Source: MWBF01 sp040772005 (GTDB taxonomy: Bacteria > Chloroflexota > Anaerolineae > CG2-30-64-16). Taken from it: DNA of 64,000 nt. Where the stretch lies: NCBI GenBank assembly GCA_040772005.1, contig JAXGYZ010000004.1, positions 496,001-560,000 on the forward strand, read 5' to 3'. Made by a program: the position numbers and the translations under genes. The stretch's first letter is position 1. The number at the start of each line of letters is the position of its first letter. Positions 17,009 to 25,247 of this stretch are shown piece by piece. Below the pieces are notes generated by a model. The model was given only the letters and a program-made list of their open reading frames with translations, was not told the DNA's origin and made no database searches.

Positions 17009-19987
17009 GTGAATGACATGAAGTGTTTCCGGGTGCAGATCACCACACGCACGGGCCTGCGGGATGCGCGCGGCGAGAATCTGCAACGCCAGGCCGAAGC
17101 GCTCGGCATTGCCGGGGTCGAGCGCATTGCAGTCAGCGATCTCTATTTTCTGGAGGGCGCGCTGGATAGCGCGGCTGCCGTCCGGCTGGCAGAGCGCCTG
17201 CTCTGCGATCCGGTGGTCGAAGAAACGATGGTGGCCCCCCTGGACGATACGGGTTCAGAGGCCGGGGCGACCGGCCATCAGGCGGTCGAAGTTGTGCTCC
17301 ACCCCGGCGTCACGGACAGCGTGGCCGAGAACCTGCTGGAAGGCGCGCGCGTGGCCGGCATCGCCGGGCTGGCGCGCGCCGCGACGGGCCAGCGCTACGA
17401 GATCTCCGGCCAGTTGAAGGATGGGGCGCTAACACGGCTCACCACGCTATTTGCCAATCCCGTCATCCAGTCCTACGCGGTCAACAGCCGGATCGCACCG
17501 CCCTTCACCCTCCCGCAACCGGCGGATGACACCGTGGAACTCATCCCGCTGACGGGAGCCGATGCCGCGGGCCTCGAAGCCATCAGCCGGGAGCGTCGCC
17601 TGGCGCTCGACCTGGCCGAGATGCGCGCCATCCAGGACTACTACCGCGGGGAGCGCCGTGAGCCCGTGGATATCGAGCTCGAGATGCTGGCGCAGACCTG
17701 GTCCGAGCATTGCGTCCACAAGACCTTTCGCGCACTCATCGATTACGAGGAACGACCCGCAGGTGGGGGTCAGGCCACGGCGGTGCGCCGCATCGACTCG
17801 TTGCTGAAGACCTATATTCGCGCGGCGACCGAACGGGCCGGCAAGCCGTGGGTGCGCTCAGCCTTTGTCGATAATGCAGGCATCATCGCCTTCGACGAGC
17901 ACACGGACCTGGCTTTCAAGGTAGAGACCCACAACCATCCCTCCGCGCTCGAGCCCTTCGGCGGCGCGAACACAGGCGTGGGCGGCGTGGTGCGCGACGT
18001 CATCGGCGTCAGCGCGCGGCCCATTGCCAATACCGACGTGCTGTGCTTCGGCCCGGCCGACCTGCCCTTCGAGGAACTGCCTGCCGGGGTGCTGCATCCG
18101 CGGCACATCGCTGACGGCGTGACTGCTGGAGTCGAGGACTACGGCAACAAGATGGGCATCCCCACCGTCAACGGCGCGATCCTCTACGACCCCGGCTATA
18201 CGGCCAACCCGCTGGTCTTCTGCGGCTGCCTGGGCATCCTCCCCCACGGTTCACACCGCTCGGCCGCGCAGGCGGGCGACCTGGTCGTCGTCATCGGCGG
18301 CCGGACGGGCCGCGACGGGCTGCGCGGGGCCACCTTCTCTTCGATGGAGATGACCCACGAGACCGGCCAGATTGCGGGCAGCGCGGTGCAGATCGGCCAT
18401 CCGATCCACGAGAAACAGGCGCTGGAGGCCGTGCTCCTGGCCCGCGACGAAGGCCTGTATACCGCCATCACCGACTGCGGCGCAGGCGGGCTGTCCTCGG
18501 CCGTCGGTGAGATGGCCGCGGAGCTGGGCGCGGAGGTCGATCTGGCGCGCGTCCCCCTCAAGTACAGCGGGCTGCAACCGTGGGAGATCTGGCTCAGCGA
18601 GGCCCAGGAACGCATGGTGCTGGCCGTGCCGCCCCTCCACTGGCCGCGGCTGCAAACCATCTGTGCAGGGTTGGACGTGGAGGCCACCGCGCTGGGGACA
18701 TTCACCGGTGACGGGCAGATCAGCCTGCGCTGCGGCGAACGCGTCGTTGGCCGACTGGACGCGCACTTCCTCCATCACGGCATCCCGCGGCGTCACCTGC
18801 AGGCCGTCTGGACCCCGCCTGCGACCCGCGAACCCGACCCGGCTGCGTTGTCCGCCGGCGCGCGCGGCGACCTGACGTCCACACTCCTGGCGCTGCTGGC
18901 GACCCCCGATATCCGCAGCAAGGAGGATGTCGTCCGCCGGTACGACCATGAAGTGCAGGGTGCGAGCGTGGGTAAACCGTTTACCGGCGCTGCCAGCGCG
19001 GGCCCGGCGGATGCGGCCGTCCTGGACCTCCGCTTTGCCTCGGCGCAGAGCGGTCGCCGGCAGCCTGCAACCTCAGACCTGCAACCTGCAACCGTCAGTC
19101 GCGGCGTCGCCGTGTCCGCGGGCATCAACCCGGCGTACGGCGCGCTCGACCCGTATGCGATGGCTTGGGCCACGGTGGACGAGGCGCTGCGCAACTGCGT
19201 GGCCGCAGGCGCGGACCCCGACCAGGTCGCGCTGCTGGATAACTTCTGCTGGGGCAACCCAAACCTGCCGGATCGCCTGGGCGGGCTGGTGCGCTGCGCG
19301 GAGGGCTGCCACGACGCAGCAGTCGCGTACGGCGCGCCCTTCATCTCCGGCAAGGACAGCCTGAACAACGAGTACACGGGCGCGGACGGTCGCAAGCACG
19401 CCATCCCCGGCACGCTGCTCATTTCTGCCATCGGCATCATGCCGGACACCGCGCGCGCCGTGACATCCGACCTGAAGGCGGCAGGCAATCGCGTCTACGT
19501 GCTCGGCCTGACAGGCGACGAGTTGGGCGCCTCGGCCTACTATCGCCTGCACGATCTAGTCGGGGCCAACGTACCGCAGCCGCCCGCGCATGGGCTGACT
19601 TTGCTCCGCGGCCTCCACCGGGCAATTGCCGCGGGGCTGGTGCAGGCCTGCCATGACTGCTCGGAAGGTGGGCTGGCCGTGGCCGCCGCGGAGATGAGCC
19701 TGGCCGGTGAGCTGGGCCTGGCGCTCGACCTGCGCCGCATCCCGCAGACGCCTGCGGCCGGCCGCGACGCGACGCTGGCCTTCAGCGAGTCGTTGGGCCG
19801 GTTCCTGGTGGAGGTGCGGCCGCAGGATGCGGCTGAGTTCGAAGCCTGCCTGGCCGGGTTGCCCTGCACACACGCAGGGGATGTCCGGCAGGATGGCGGC
19901 TTCATGCTGCTCGGCCTGGATGGACGGCCCGTGGTGGAGGCGGCCCTGCCCGCACTCGCACAGGCCTGGCGGGGGCATCTCACATGA
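17009..19987 (+). CDS. purL: Phosphoribosylformylglycinamidine synthase, PurL subunit with fused PurS-like N-terminus
   Basis: A 992-residue ATP-dependent enzyme (FGAR to FGAM) that receives ammonia from PurQ. Residues 4-75 and 90-165 are two PurS-like repeats (ITTRTGLRDARGENL; LHPGVTDSVAENL). Two AIRS-type ATP-binding halves follow (WSEHCVHKTF, VETHNHPSALEPFGGANTG, then SGKDSLNNEY). The GTG at 17009 was chosen because AGGTAA lies nine bases upstream. Near residues 684-697 an odd Gln/Pro/Ala stretch (RRQPATSDLQPAT) is encoded by a heptamer repeat (19061-19095). The stop overlaps purQ by four bases. It lacks the C-terminal glutaminase of the E. coli fusion. Confidence 0.95.
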   Translation: MNDMKCFRVQITTRTGLRDARGENLQRQAEALGIAGVERIAVSDLYFLEGALDSAAAVRLAERLLCDPVVEETMVAPLDDTGSEAGATGHQAVEVVLHPGVTDSVAENLLEGARVAGIAGLARAATGQRYEISGQLKDGALTRLTTLFANPVIQSYAVNSRIAPPFTLPQPADDTVELIPLTGADAAGLEAISRERRLALDLAEMRAIQDYYRGERREPVDIELEMLAQTWSEHCVHKTFRALIDYEERPAGGGQATAVRRIDSLLKTYIRAATERAGKPWVRSAFVDNAGIIAFDEHTDLAFKVETHNHPSALEPFGGANTGVGGVVRDVIGVSARPIANTDVLCFGPADLPFEELPAGVLHPRHIADGVTAGVEDYGNKMGIPTVNGAILYDPGYTANPLVFCGCLGILPHGSHRSAAQAGDLVVVIGGRTGRDGLRGATFSSMEMTHETGQIAGSAVQIGHPIHEKQALEAVLLARDEGLYTAITDCGAGGLSSAVGEMAAELGAEVDLARVPLKYSGLQPWEIWLSEAQERMVLAVPPLHWPRLQTICAGLDVEATALGTFTGDGQISLRCGERVVGRLDAHFLHHGIPRRHLQAVWTPPATREPDPAALSAGARGDLTSTLLALLATPDIRSKEDVVRRYDHEVQGASVGKPFTGAASAGPADAAVLDLRFASAQSGRRQPATSDLQPATVSRGVAVSAGINPAYGALDPYAMAWATVDEALRNCVAAGADPDQVALLDNFCWGNPNLPDRLGGLVRCAEGCHDAAVAYGAPFISGKDSLNNEYTGADGRKHAIPGTLLISAIGIMPDTARAVTSDLKAAGNRVYVLGLTGDELGASAYYRLHDLVGANVPQPPAHGLTLLRGLHRAIAAGLVQACHDCSEGGLAVAAAEMSLAGELGLALDLRRIPQTPAAGRDATLAFSESLGRFLVEVRPQDAAEFEACLAGLPCTHAGDVRQDGGFMLLGLDGRPVVEAALPALAQAWRGHLT
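19061..19095 (+). repeat. In-frame heptamer repeat inside purL
   Basis: Three CCTGCAA-type words lie within 35 bp of coding sequence. The same word in reverse complement forms the repeat at the purQ stop (20792-20810), and another copy sits at the start of purC. The translated stretch interrupts the junction before RGVAVSAGINP, which is conserved in other PurL proteins. Confidence 0.65.
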
Positions 19988-20793
19988 GCCGACGACCACC
20001 CATTTTGATCCTGCACGCCACCGGCACGAACCGCGACCGCGAGGCTGCGTGGGCCTGCGAGCTGGCCGGCGGCGCGGCCGAAATCGTCCACATCAACCGG
20101 CTGACCGCGGGTGAGGTGCGCCTGTCCGATTACCGGATGCTCATCCTGCCCGGCGGCTTCTCCTACGGCGACGACCTGGGAGCGGGCAAGCTGTGGGCCG
20201 TGGCGCTGCGCTACCGGCTGGCCGAGCCGCTCGCCGCCTTCATCGCCGCAGGCCGGCCCGTGCTCGGCATCTGCAACGGCTTCCAGGCGCTCGTCAAGGC
20301 GGGCCTGCTGCCCGGCGGGACGAACGGCACGCCCGCGGCCGCGCGACAGACCGTCACGCTCACCCGCAACGATTCGGCCCGCTTCGAGTGCCGCTGGGTC
20401 TACCTCCAGCCGCAGGCCGCCAGCCCCTGTGTGTTCACGCGCGGCCTGGACGAGCTGATCCACTGTCCGGTCGCGCACGGAGAAGGCAAATTCGTGCCCG
20501 CGGACACGGCGACGCTGGTGGAGCTGGAAGCGGGTGGACTGGTGGCGCTGCGCTACACCCGGCCGGACGGCCAGGCACCTCCCGGCGGGACCGTCGGCTA
20601 TCCCTGGAACCCGAACGGCTCGGCCGGCGACATCGCCGGCATCTGCAACGCAGCAGGGACCGTGCTGGGGCTGATGCCGCATCCTGAGAATCATATCATC
20701 GAGGCACAGAGCCCGCAGTACCGCCGCGGGGAGCGCGGCCAACTCGGCCTGGCCCTGTTCCGTAACGGCGTCCGCTACGCGGCGGCGCTGTAG
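19984..20793 (+). CDS. purQ: Phosphoribosylformylglycinamidine synthase glutaminase subunit
   Basis: A 269-residue class I glutamine amidotransferase that supplies ammonia to PurL. The nucleophile is the Cys of VLGICNGFQ (about residue 97), and the His/Glu of the triad lie in MPHPENH near 235. The oxyanion and loop motif LPGGFSYGDDLGAGK is typical. It is longer than the usual 220-230 residues of stand-alone PurQ and resembles the E. coli PurL C-terminal domain (HATGTNRDREAAW). The start overlaps the purL stop by four bases. Its TAG stop lies inside a heptamer repeat. Confidence 0.95.
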   Translation: MSRRPPILILHATGTNRDREAAWACELAGGAAEIVHINRLTAGEVRLSDYRMLILPGGFSYGDDLGAGKLWAVALRYRLAEPLAAFIAAGRPVLGICNGFQALVKAGLLPGGTNGTPAAARQTVTLTRNDSARFECRWVYLQPQAASPCVFTRGLDELIHCPVAHGEGKFVPADTATLVELEAGGLVALRYTRPDGQAPPGGTVGYPWNPNGSAGDIAGICNAAGTVLGLMPHPENHIIEAQSPQYRRGERGQLGLALFRNGVRYAAAL

Positions 20794-20945
20794 GTTGCAG
20801 GTTGCAGGTTTGAAAGTTATGAGCTACAGCTCAATCAGCCCAACCGCAAACCTGTAACCCGGGCGAAGCGAAGCTTCGCACACTTGCTAACCTGTAACCG
20901 GCTATAAGGGAGCTTGCCCATGACCACTTACCTGCAACCTTCGGT
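20792..20945 (+). repeat. purQ-purC spacer with heptamer and GCGAAGC palindromes
   Basis: AGGTTGC repeats begin at the purQ stop (20792-20810). Imperfect inverted copies (AACCTGTAACC) lie at 20849-20859 and 20889-20899. A GCGAAGC/GCTTCGC palindrome sits between them (20861-20883). A further CCTGCAACC falls in the first codons of purC. Confidence 0.65.
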
Positions 20946-21906
20946 TGACCGAACGACCATTGCCGCCGCGCTGCCCCATGTTCTCCTGCGCGTGGACCTG
21001 CCCGACCTCGGCCCGCGCATCGAGGGCAAGGTGCGCGATATCTATGTGCTGGGCGGGCGGCGCGTCCTGGTGACCACCGACCGCGTATCGGCCTTCGACC
21101 GTGTGCTTGGCGCCGTGCCCTTCAAGGGCCAGGTGCTCAACCAGTTGAGCGCGTGGTGGTTCGAGCAGACGCGCTCGACCGTGCGCAATCACGTCCTCTC
21201 GGTGCCCGATCCCAACGTCACCATTGCCAGCGAGGCCCAATCTCTGCCGGTGGAAGTCATTGTGCGAGGTTACATCACCGGCATCACCTCGACCTCGCTG
21301 TGGACGCTCTACGAGCAGGGCGTCGAGCGGCCCTACGGCCTGGACCTGCCGCCGGGGCTGCACAAGAACGATCCCCTGCCGGAGCCGGTCATCACCCCCA
21401 CCACGAAAGCGACCGGCGGCGCACACGACGAAAGGCTGACCTCCGCCGAGGTGGTCGAACGCGGGCTGGTCGAGCCCGGCCTGTGGGCTGAAATTCAGCG
21501 CGCGGCGCTGGCGATCTTCCGCCGCGGGCAAGAGGTTGCACGGTCCGCAGGGCTCGTCCTGGTCGACACCAAGTACGAGTTCGGCCTCATCGATGGGCAG
21601 CCTGCCCTGATCGACGAAGTTCACACACCCGATTCGAGCCGCTACTGGATCGCGGAAAGCTACGAGGCGGTGCGCGGGACCGGCGCCGAACCGGAGAACT
21701 TCGACAAGGAGTTCCTGCGGCTGTGGTATGTGCGCCAGGGCTACCGCGGGGAAGGCCAGCCGCCTGCGCTACCGCCGGAGGTGGCAATCCAGATGGCAGA
21801 ACGTTACATCGCCATCTACGAACGTCTGACCGGCGAGACGTTTGTGCCGGGCGAACAACCCGCCGCAGCCCGCATCGAACGGGCGCTGGCGGCCTACGGA
21901 GGTTGA
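20920..21906 (+). CDS. purC: Phosphoribosylaminoimidazole-succinocarboxamide synthase
   Basis: A 328-residue SAICAR synthase (CAIR plus aspartate plus ATP). It has the family blocks EGKVRDIY (about residue 32), VTTDRVSAFD, FKGQVLNQLS, EVIVRGYITG and LIDEVHTPDSSRYW. The length fits the longer yeast-like PurC type (about 300) rather than the 240-residue B. subtilis type. The ATG at 20920 has AAGGGAG eight bases upstream; a TTG two codons earlier is less likely. Codons 4-6 (YLQ) coincide with a CCTGCAA repeat word. purE begins one base after its stop. Confidence 0.94.
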   Translation: MTTYLQPSVDRTTIAAALPHVLLRVDLPDLGPRIEGKVRDIYVLGGRRVLVTTDRVSAFDRVLGAVPFKGQVLNQLSAWWFEQTRSTVRNHVLSVPDPNVTIASEAQSLPVEVIVRGYITGITSTSLWTLYEQGVERPYGLDLPPGLHKNDPLPEPVITPTTKATGGAHDERLTSAEVVERGLVEPGLWAEIQRAALAIFRRGQEVARSAGLVLVDTKYEFGLIDGQPALIDEVHTPDSSRYWIAESYEAVRGTGAEPENFDKEFLRLWYVRQGYRGEGQPPALPPEVAIQMAERYIAIYERLTGETFVPGEQPAAARIERALAAYGG

Positions 21907-21907
21907 C

Positions 21908-22393
21908 ATGGCACTCGTACCCATCATTATGGGCTCGCGCGCAGACATGGCCCACGCAGAGGCCATCGCCGCAGCGTTGGATAAGCTGGGGCTTGCCAGC
22001 GAACTGCGGGTAGCCTCGGCGCACAAGGTCGCGCGCTACCTGCTCGACCTGCTGGCCGCCTATGAGGCGGACCCGCAGCCGAAAGTCTACATCACCATCG
22101 CGGGCCGCTCGAATGCGCTCAGCGGCCTGGTGGATGGCAACGTGAGCGCGCCGGTCATCGCCTGTCCGCCTTACTCGGAGCGGTTCGGCGGAGCCGACCT
22201 GTTTTCCTCCTTGCGCATGCCATCCGGCATCGCGCCCGCAGTGGTGCTGGAACCGGGCGGCGCGGCCCTGCTGGCCGCCAAGATCCTGGCCGTGGCCGAC
22301 CCGGCGCTCCGGGCCCGCATCACCGCGGCGCAACAGGCGGCCGCGGACCAGCTCATCGCCGATGATCGAGCGATCCGGCGCCCGGCTGAGTGA
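21908..22393 (+). CDS. purE: AIR carboxylase, class II PurE
   Basis: A 161-residue enzyme carboxylating AIR to CAIR. The phosphate-binding GSRAD is near residue 9 and SAHK near 39. The blocks ITIAGRSNALSG, IACPP and SSLRMPSGIAPAVVLEP match class II (CO2-using) PurE of Treponema and animals rather than the class I SAHRTP/AGGAAHLPG patterns that use N5-CAIR. Consistent with this, no purK is present in the operon. GGAGG of the ribosome site overlaps the end of purC. Class assignment rests on motif recall, not alignment. Confidence 0.92.
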   Translation: MALVPIIMGSRADMAHAEAIAAALDKLGLASELRVASAHKVARYLLDLLAAYEADPQPKVYITIAGRSNALSGLVDGNVSAPVIACPPYSERFGGADLFSSLRMPSGIAPAVVLEPGGAALLAAKILAVADPALRARITAAQQAAADQLIADDRAIRRPAE

Positions 22394-22406
22394 GGTAATG
22401 TAACCG

Positions 22407-23966
22407 ATGACGCAACGGCCCTGGAACAGCACTGAGAGAACTGGCTGCCCGCGGCCCACCGAGGCCCGGCCCGACGCTGACACGAACCCTGTTCTTGCGC
22501 CGGATGACGACCACCTTCACGAGGCCTGCGGCGTGTTCGGCATCCACGCGCATGATGCAGATGTCGCCCGCATCGCCTTCTTCGCGCTGTATGCCCTGCA
22601 GCATCGCGGCCAGGAGAGCGCAGGCATCGCCACCAGCGATGGCCAGACGGCCTATATGTACAAGGCCATGGGCCTGGTAGCGCAGGTCTTCGATGAGCAG
22701 AACCTGCGCCCGCTGCGCGGCCATCTGGCTATCGGCCACACGCGCTATTCGACCACCGGCTCTTCCCACATCCGCAATGCGCAGCCGCACCTAATCGAGA
22801 CCATGCATGGACCCCTGGGCGTCGGCCATAACGGCAACCTGACCAACGCGCTGACCCTGCGCCGGCGGCTGCTGGAGCGCGGCGTGGGCCTCAGTTCATC
22901 GAGCGACAGCGAGGTCATCACCCAGATGCTCGCCGCGCCGCCCCCCGGCGGCGAGTCGGCCGGACCGGACTGGGCCGCACGCATTGCGGCATTCATGGCC
23001 GAAGCCGAAGGCGCCTATGCCCTCGTCATCCTGACGCGCGAGGCCGTCTACGCAGTGCGCGATCCCTGGGGCCTCCGGCCGCTGTGCCTCGGAGAACTGG
23101 CTAACAACGGTCACCCTGGCTACGTCGTCGCCTCGGAGTCGTGCGCGCTGGCAACCATCGGGGCACGCTATCTGCGCGAAATCCAGCCGGGCGAGATCGT
23201 GCGCCTGGACGACTCCGGCGTCCATTCCATACAGGGCCGCGCAGCCGCCGAACCTTTGTCGCTGTGCGTGTTCGAGTATGTCTATTTCGCGCGTCCCGAC
23301 ACAGTGCTCGAAGGGCAGACCGTCCACCGCGTGCGCCAGCGCCTGGGCGAGGAACTGGCCCGCGAGGCGCCCGTCGAGGCCGATGTGGTCATCGGCGTGC
23401 CCGACTCAGCCACCCCCGCCGCCATCGGCTATGCGCAGGTTTCCGGCATTCCGTTCAGCGAGGGCCTGACCAAGAACCGTTACATCGGCCGGACGTTCAT
23501 CCAGCCCGATGACCGCATCCGCCGCGTGGGCGTCCATCTGAAGTACAACCCACTGACGGCCAATCTGCACGGCAAGCGCGTGGTGCTGATCGACGATTCC
23601 ATCGTGCGCGGCAACACGATCGGCCCCATCCTGTCGCTGCTGCGCGAGGGCGGCGCCACGGAGGTCCATGTGCGCGTCTCATCCCCGCCGATCAAGCATC
23701 CCTGCTTCATGGGCATCGACATGGCAACGCATGAAGAACTGATCGCCCACAACCTCTCGCTGGAGGAAATCCGGGCCGATATCGGCGCGGACAGCCTCGC
23801 CTACCTGTCACATGCAGGCATGTTGCGGGCGGTCGAAGGCGTGCCGGATGCGCGCGGCGGTCATTGCAGCGCCTGCTTCACCGGCCAGTATCCCATCCGG
23901 CTGGAAGAGTGGTGGACGCTGCGCAGCCAGGAAAAACTGGCCTTCGAGCAGATGTGGGGAGCCTGA
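22407..23966 (+). CDS. purF: Amidophosphoribosyltransferase
   Basis: A 519-residue enzyme making 5-phosphoribosylamine from PRPP and glutamine, the committed purine step. The N-terminal nucleophile is Cys41 in HEACGVFGI; the 40 residues before it would be an unusually long propeptide (11 in B. subtilis). The PRPP motif is VVLIDDSIVRGNT near 395. Cysteines in KHPCFMGID and GHCSACFTGQYP match the [4Fe-4S]-containing Bacillus type. It follows purE by 13 bp with a GAGGTAA ribosome site. Feedback by AMP/GMP is expected from the family. Confidence 0.95.
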   Translation: MTQRPWNSTERTGCPRPTEARPDADTNPVLAPDDDHLHEACGVFGIHAHDADVARIAFFALYALQHRGQESAGIATSDGQTAYMYKAMGLVAQVFDEQNLRPLRGHLAIGHTRYSTTGSSHIRNAQPHLIETMHGPLGVGHNGNLTNALTLRRRLLERGVGLSSSSDSEVITQMLAAPPPGGESAGPDWAARIAAFMAEAEGAYALVILTREAVYAVRDPWGLRPLCLGELANNGHPGYVVASESCALATIGARYLREIQPGEIVRLDDSGVHSIQGRAAAEPLSLCVFEYVYFARPDTVLEGQTVHRVRQRLGEELAREAPVEADVVIGVPDSATPAAIGYAQVSGIPFSEGLTKNRYIGRTFIQPDDRIRRVGVHLKYNPLTANLHGKRVVLIDDSIVRGNTIGPILSLLREGGATEVHVRVSSPPIKHPCFMGIDMATHEELIAHNLSLEEIRADIGADSLAYLSHAGMLRAVEGVPDARGGHCSACFTGQYPIRLEEWWTLRSQEKLAFEQMWGA

Positions 23967-23969
23967 CAC

Positions 23970-25247
23970 ATGCGAGTCCTGATTATCGGCGGCGGCGGCC
24001 GCGAACATGCGTTGGCCTGGAAGCTGGCGCAATCCTCGCAGGTACAGACCATTGTCGTCGCTCCCGGCAACGGCGGCACTGCCACCGGCGGCAAGACCTC
24101 CAACCTGGGCGAAGCGATGCTTCGCACACCCGCAGCCCTCGCCGCCTTCGCTGCGGCCGAGAACATCGATCTGACCGTCGTCGGGCCGGAAGCCCCGCTG
24201 GCGGATGGCATCGTGGACGTCTTCCAGGCAGCCGGCCTGCGCTGCTTCGGCCCGACCCGCGCCGCCGCACGGCTGGAGAGCTCGAAGGCCTACGCCAAAG
24301 ACTTCATGGCCTGCCACGGCATCCCGACCGCGGCCTATGCGGCTTTCGACGACCACGGTCGGGCCTGCACGCACCTGCGCACGGTGGACTATCCGGTCGT
24401 CATCAAGGCGTCGGGGCTCGCCGCCGGCAAGGGCGTCATCGTGCCGGCGGACGCCCGTGAAGCGGAAGCTGCGCTCCGCAGCATCATGGTCGAGCGCGCC
24501 TTCGGCGCGGCAGGCGACGAGGTCATCATCGAGGAACGCCTGGCTGGGCCGGAGTTGTCCGTGCTCGCTTTCAGCGACGGCACGCATACCGCGCTGATGC
24601 CCGCGGCGCAGGACCACAAGCGGGCCTACGACGGCGACCGCGGGCCCAACACCGGCGGCATGGGGGCCTATGCCCCCGCGCCGCTGGCAACGCCGGAGCT
24701 GCTGGCCGAGGTGCAGCGCACCGTCTTGCAGCCGGCGTTGGACGGCATGCAAGCCGCCGGCACGCCCTACATCGGCGTGCTCTACGCCGGGCTGATGCTC
24801 ACGCGCACCGGAGTGCGCGTGCTCGAATTCAACTGCCGCTTCGGTGACCCCGAGACCCAGGTCATCCTCCCGCTGCTGGCGAGCGACCTGGCGGATACGC
24901 TGCTCGCTTGCGTCGAGGGGCGGCTGGCAGCGACGCCGCCGCGCTGGCGAGGGGGCAGCGCGGCCACCGTCGTGGCCGCCAGCGGGGGCTATCCGGGCAG
25001 CTACACCACGGGCCACCCGATCCACGGCATCGAGCAGGCGGAAGCCCTGCCGGAGACGGTCGTCTTCCAGGCGGGCACGCGGCGGTCAGAGGACGGGCAA
25101 CTGCTCACCGACGGCGGGCGGGTGCTGGCCGTGACGGGCGTGGGCGCTGATCTGCGGCAGGCTCTGGCGCGCGCCTACGCGGGCATCGAGTGCATCCATT
25201 TCGAGGGGATGCACTACCGCCGCGACATCGGCAGCAAGGTGCAGTGA
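23970..25247 (+). CDS. purD: Phosphoribosylamine-glycine ligase
   Basis: A 425-residue ATP-grasp ligase joining phosphoribosylamine and glycine. GGGGREHALAWKLA (residues 7-20), the IDLTVVGPEAPL block and the ATP-grasp motifs (KASGLAAGKGV; GPNTGGMGAYAP) are clear. Residues about 46-53 (GEAMLRTP) are encoded by a palindrome (24107-24129) nearly identical to the purQ-purC spacer element and differ from the usual sequence there. The stop overlaps the purM ATG by one base. It starts 4 bp after purF. Confidence 0.95.
   Translation: MRVLIIGGGGREHALAWKLAQSSQVQTIVVAPGNGGTATGGKTSNLGEAMLRTPAALAAFAAAENIDLTVVGPEAPLADGIVDVFQAAGLRCFGPTRAAARLESSKAYAKDFMACHGIPTAAYAAFDDHGRACTHLRTVDYPVVIKASGLAAGKGVIVPADAREAEAALRSIMVERAFGAAGDEVIIEERLAGPELSVLAFSDGTHTALMPAAQDHKRAYDGDRGPNTGGMGAYAPAPLATPELLAEVQRTVLQPALDGMQAAGTPYIGVLYAGLMLTRTGVRVLEFNCRFGDPETQVILPLLASDLADTLLACVEGRLAATPPRWRGGSAATVVAASGGYPGSYTTGHPIHGIEQAEALPETVVFQAGTRRSEDGQLLTDGGRVLAVTGVGADLRQALARAYAGIECIHFEGMHYRRDIGSKVQ
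24107..24129 (+). repeat. GCGAAGC palindrome inside purD
   Basis: GCGAAGC-GAT-GCTTCGC with flanks, identical at 22 of 23 positions to the intergenic sequence at 20861-20883. It is in frame and encodes GEAMLRT. Confidence 0.6.
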
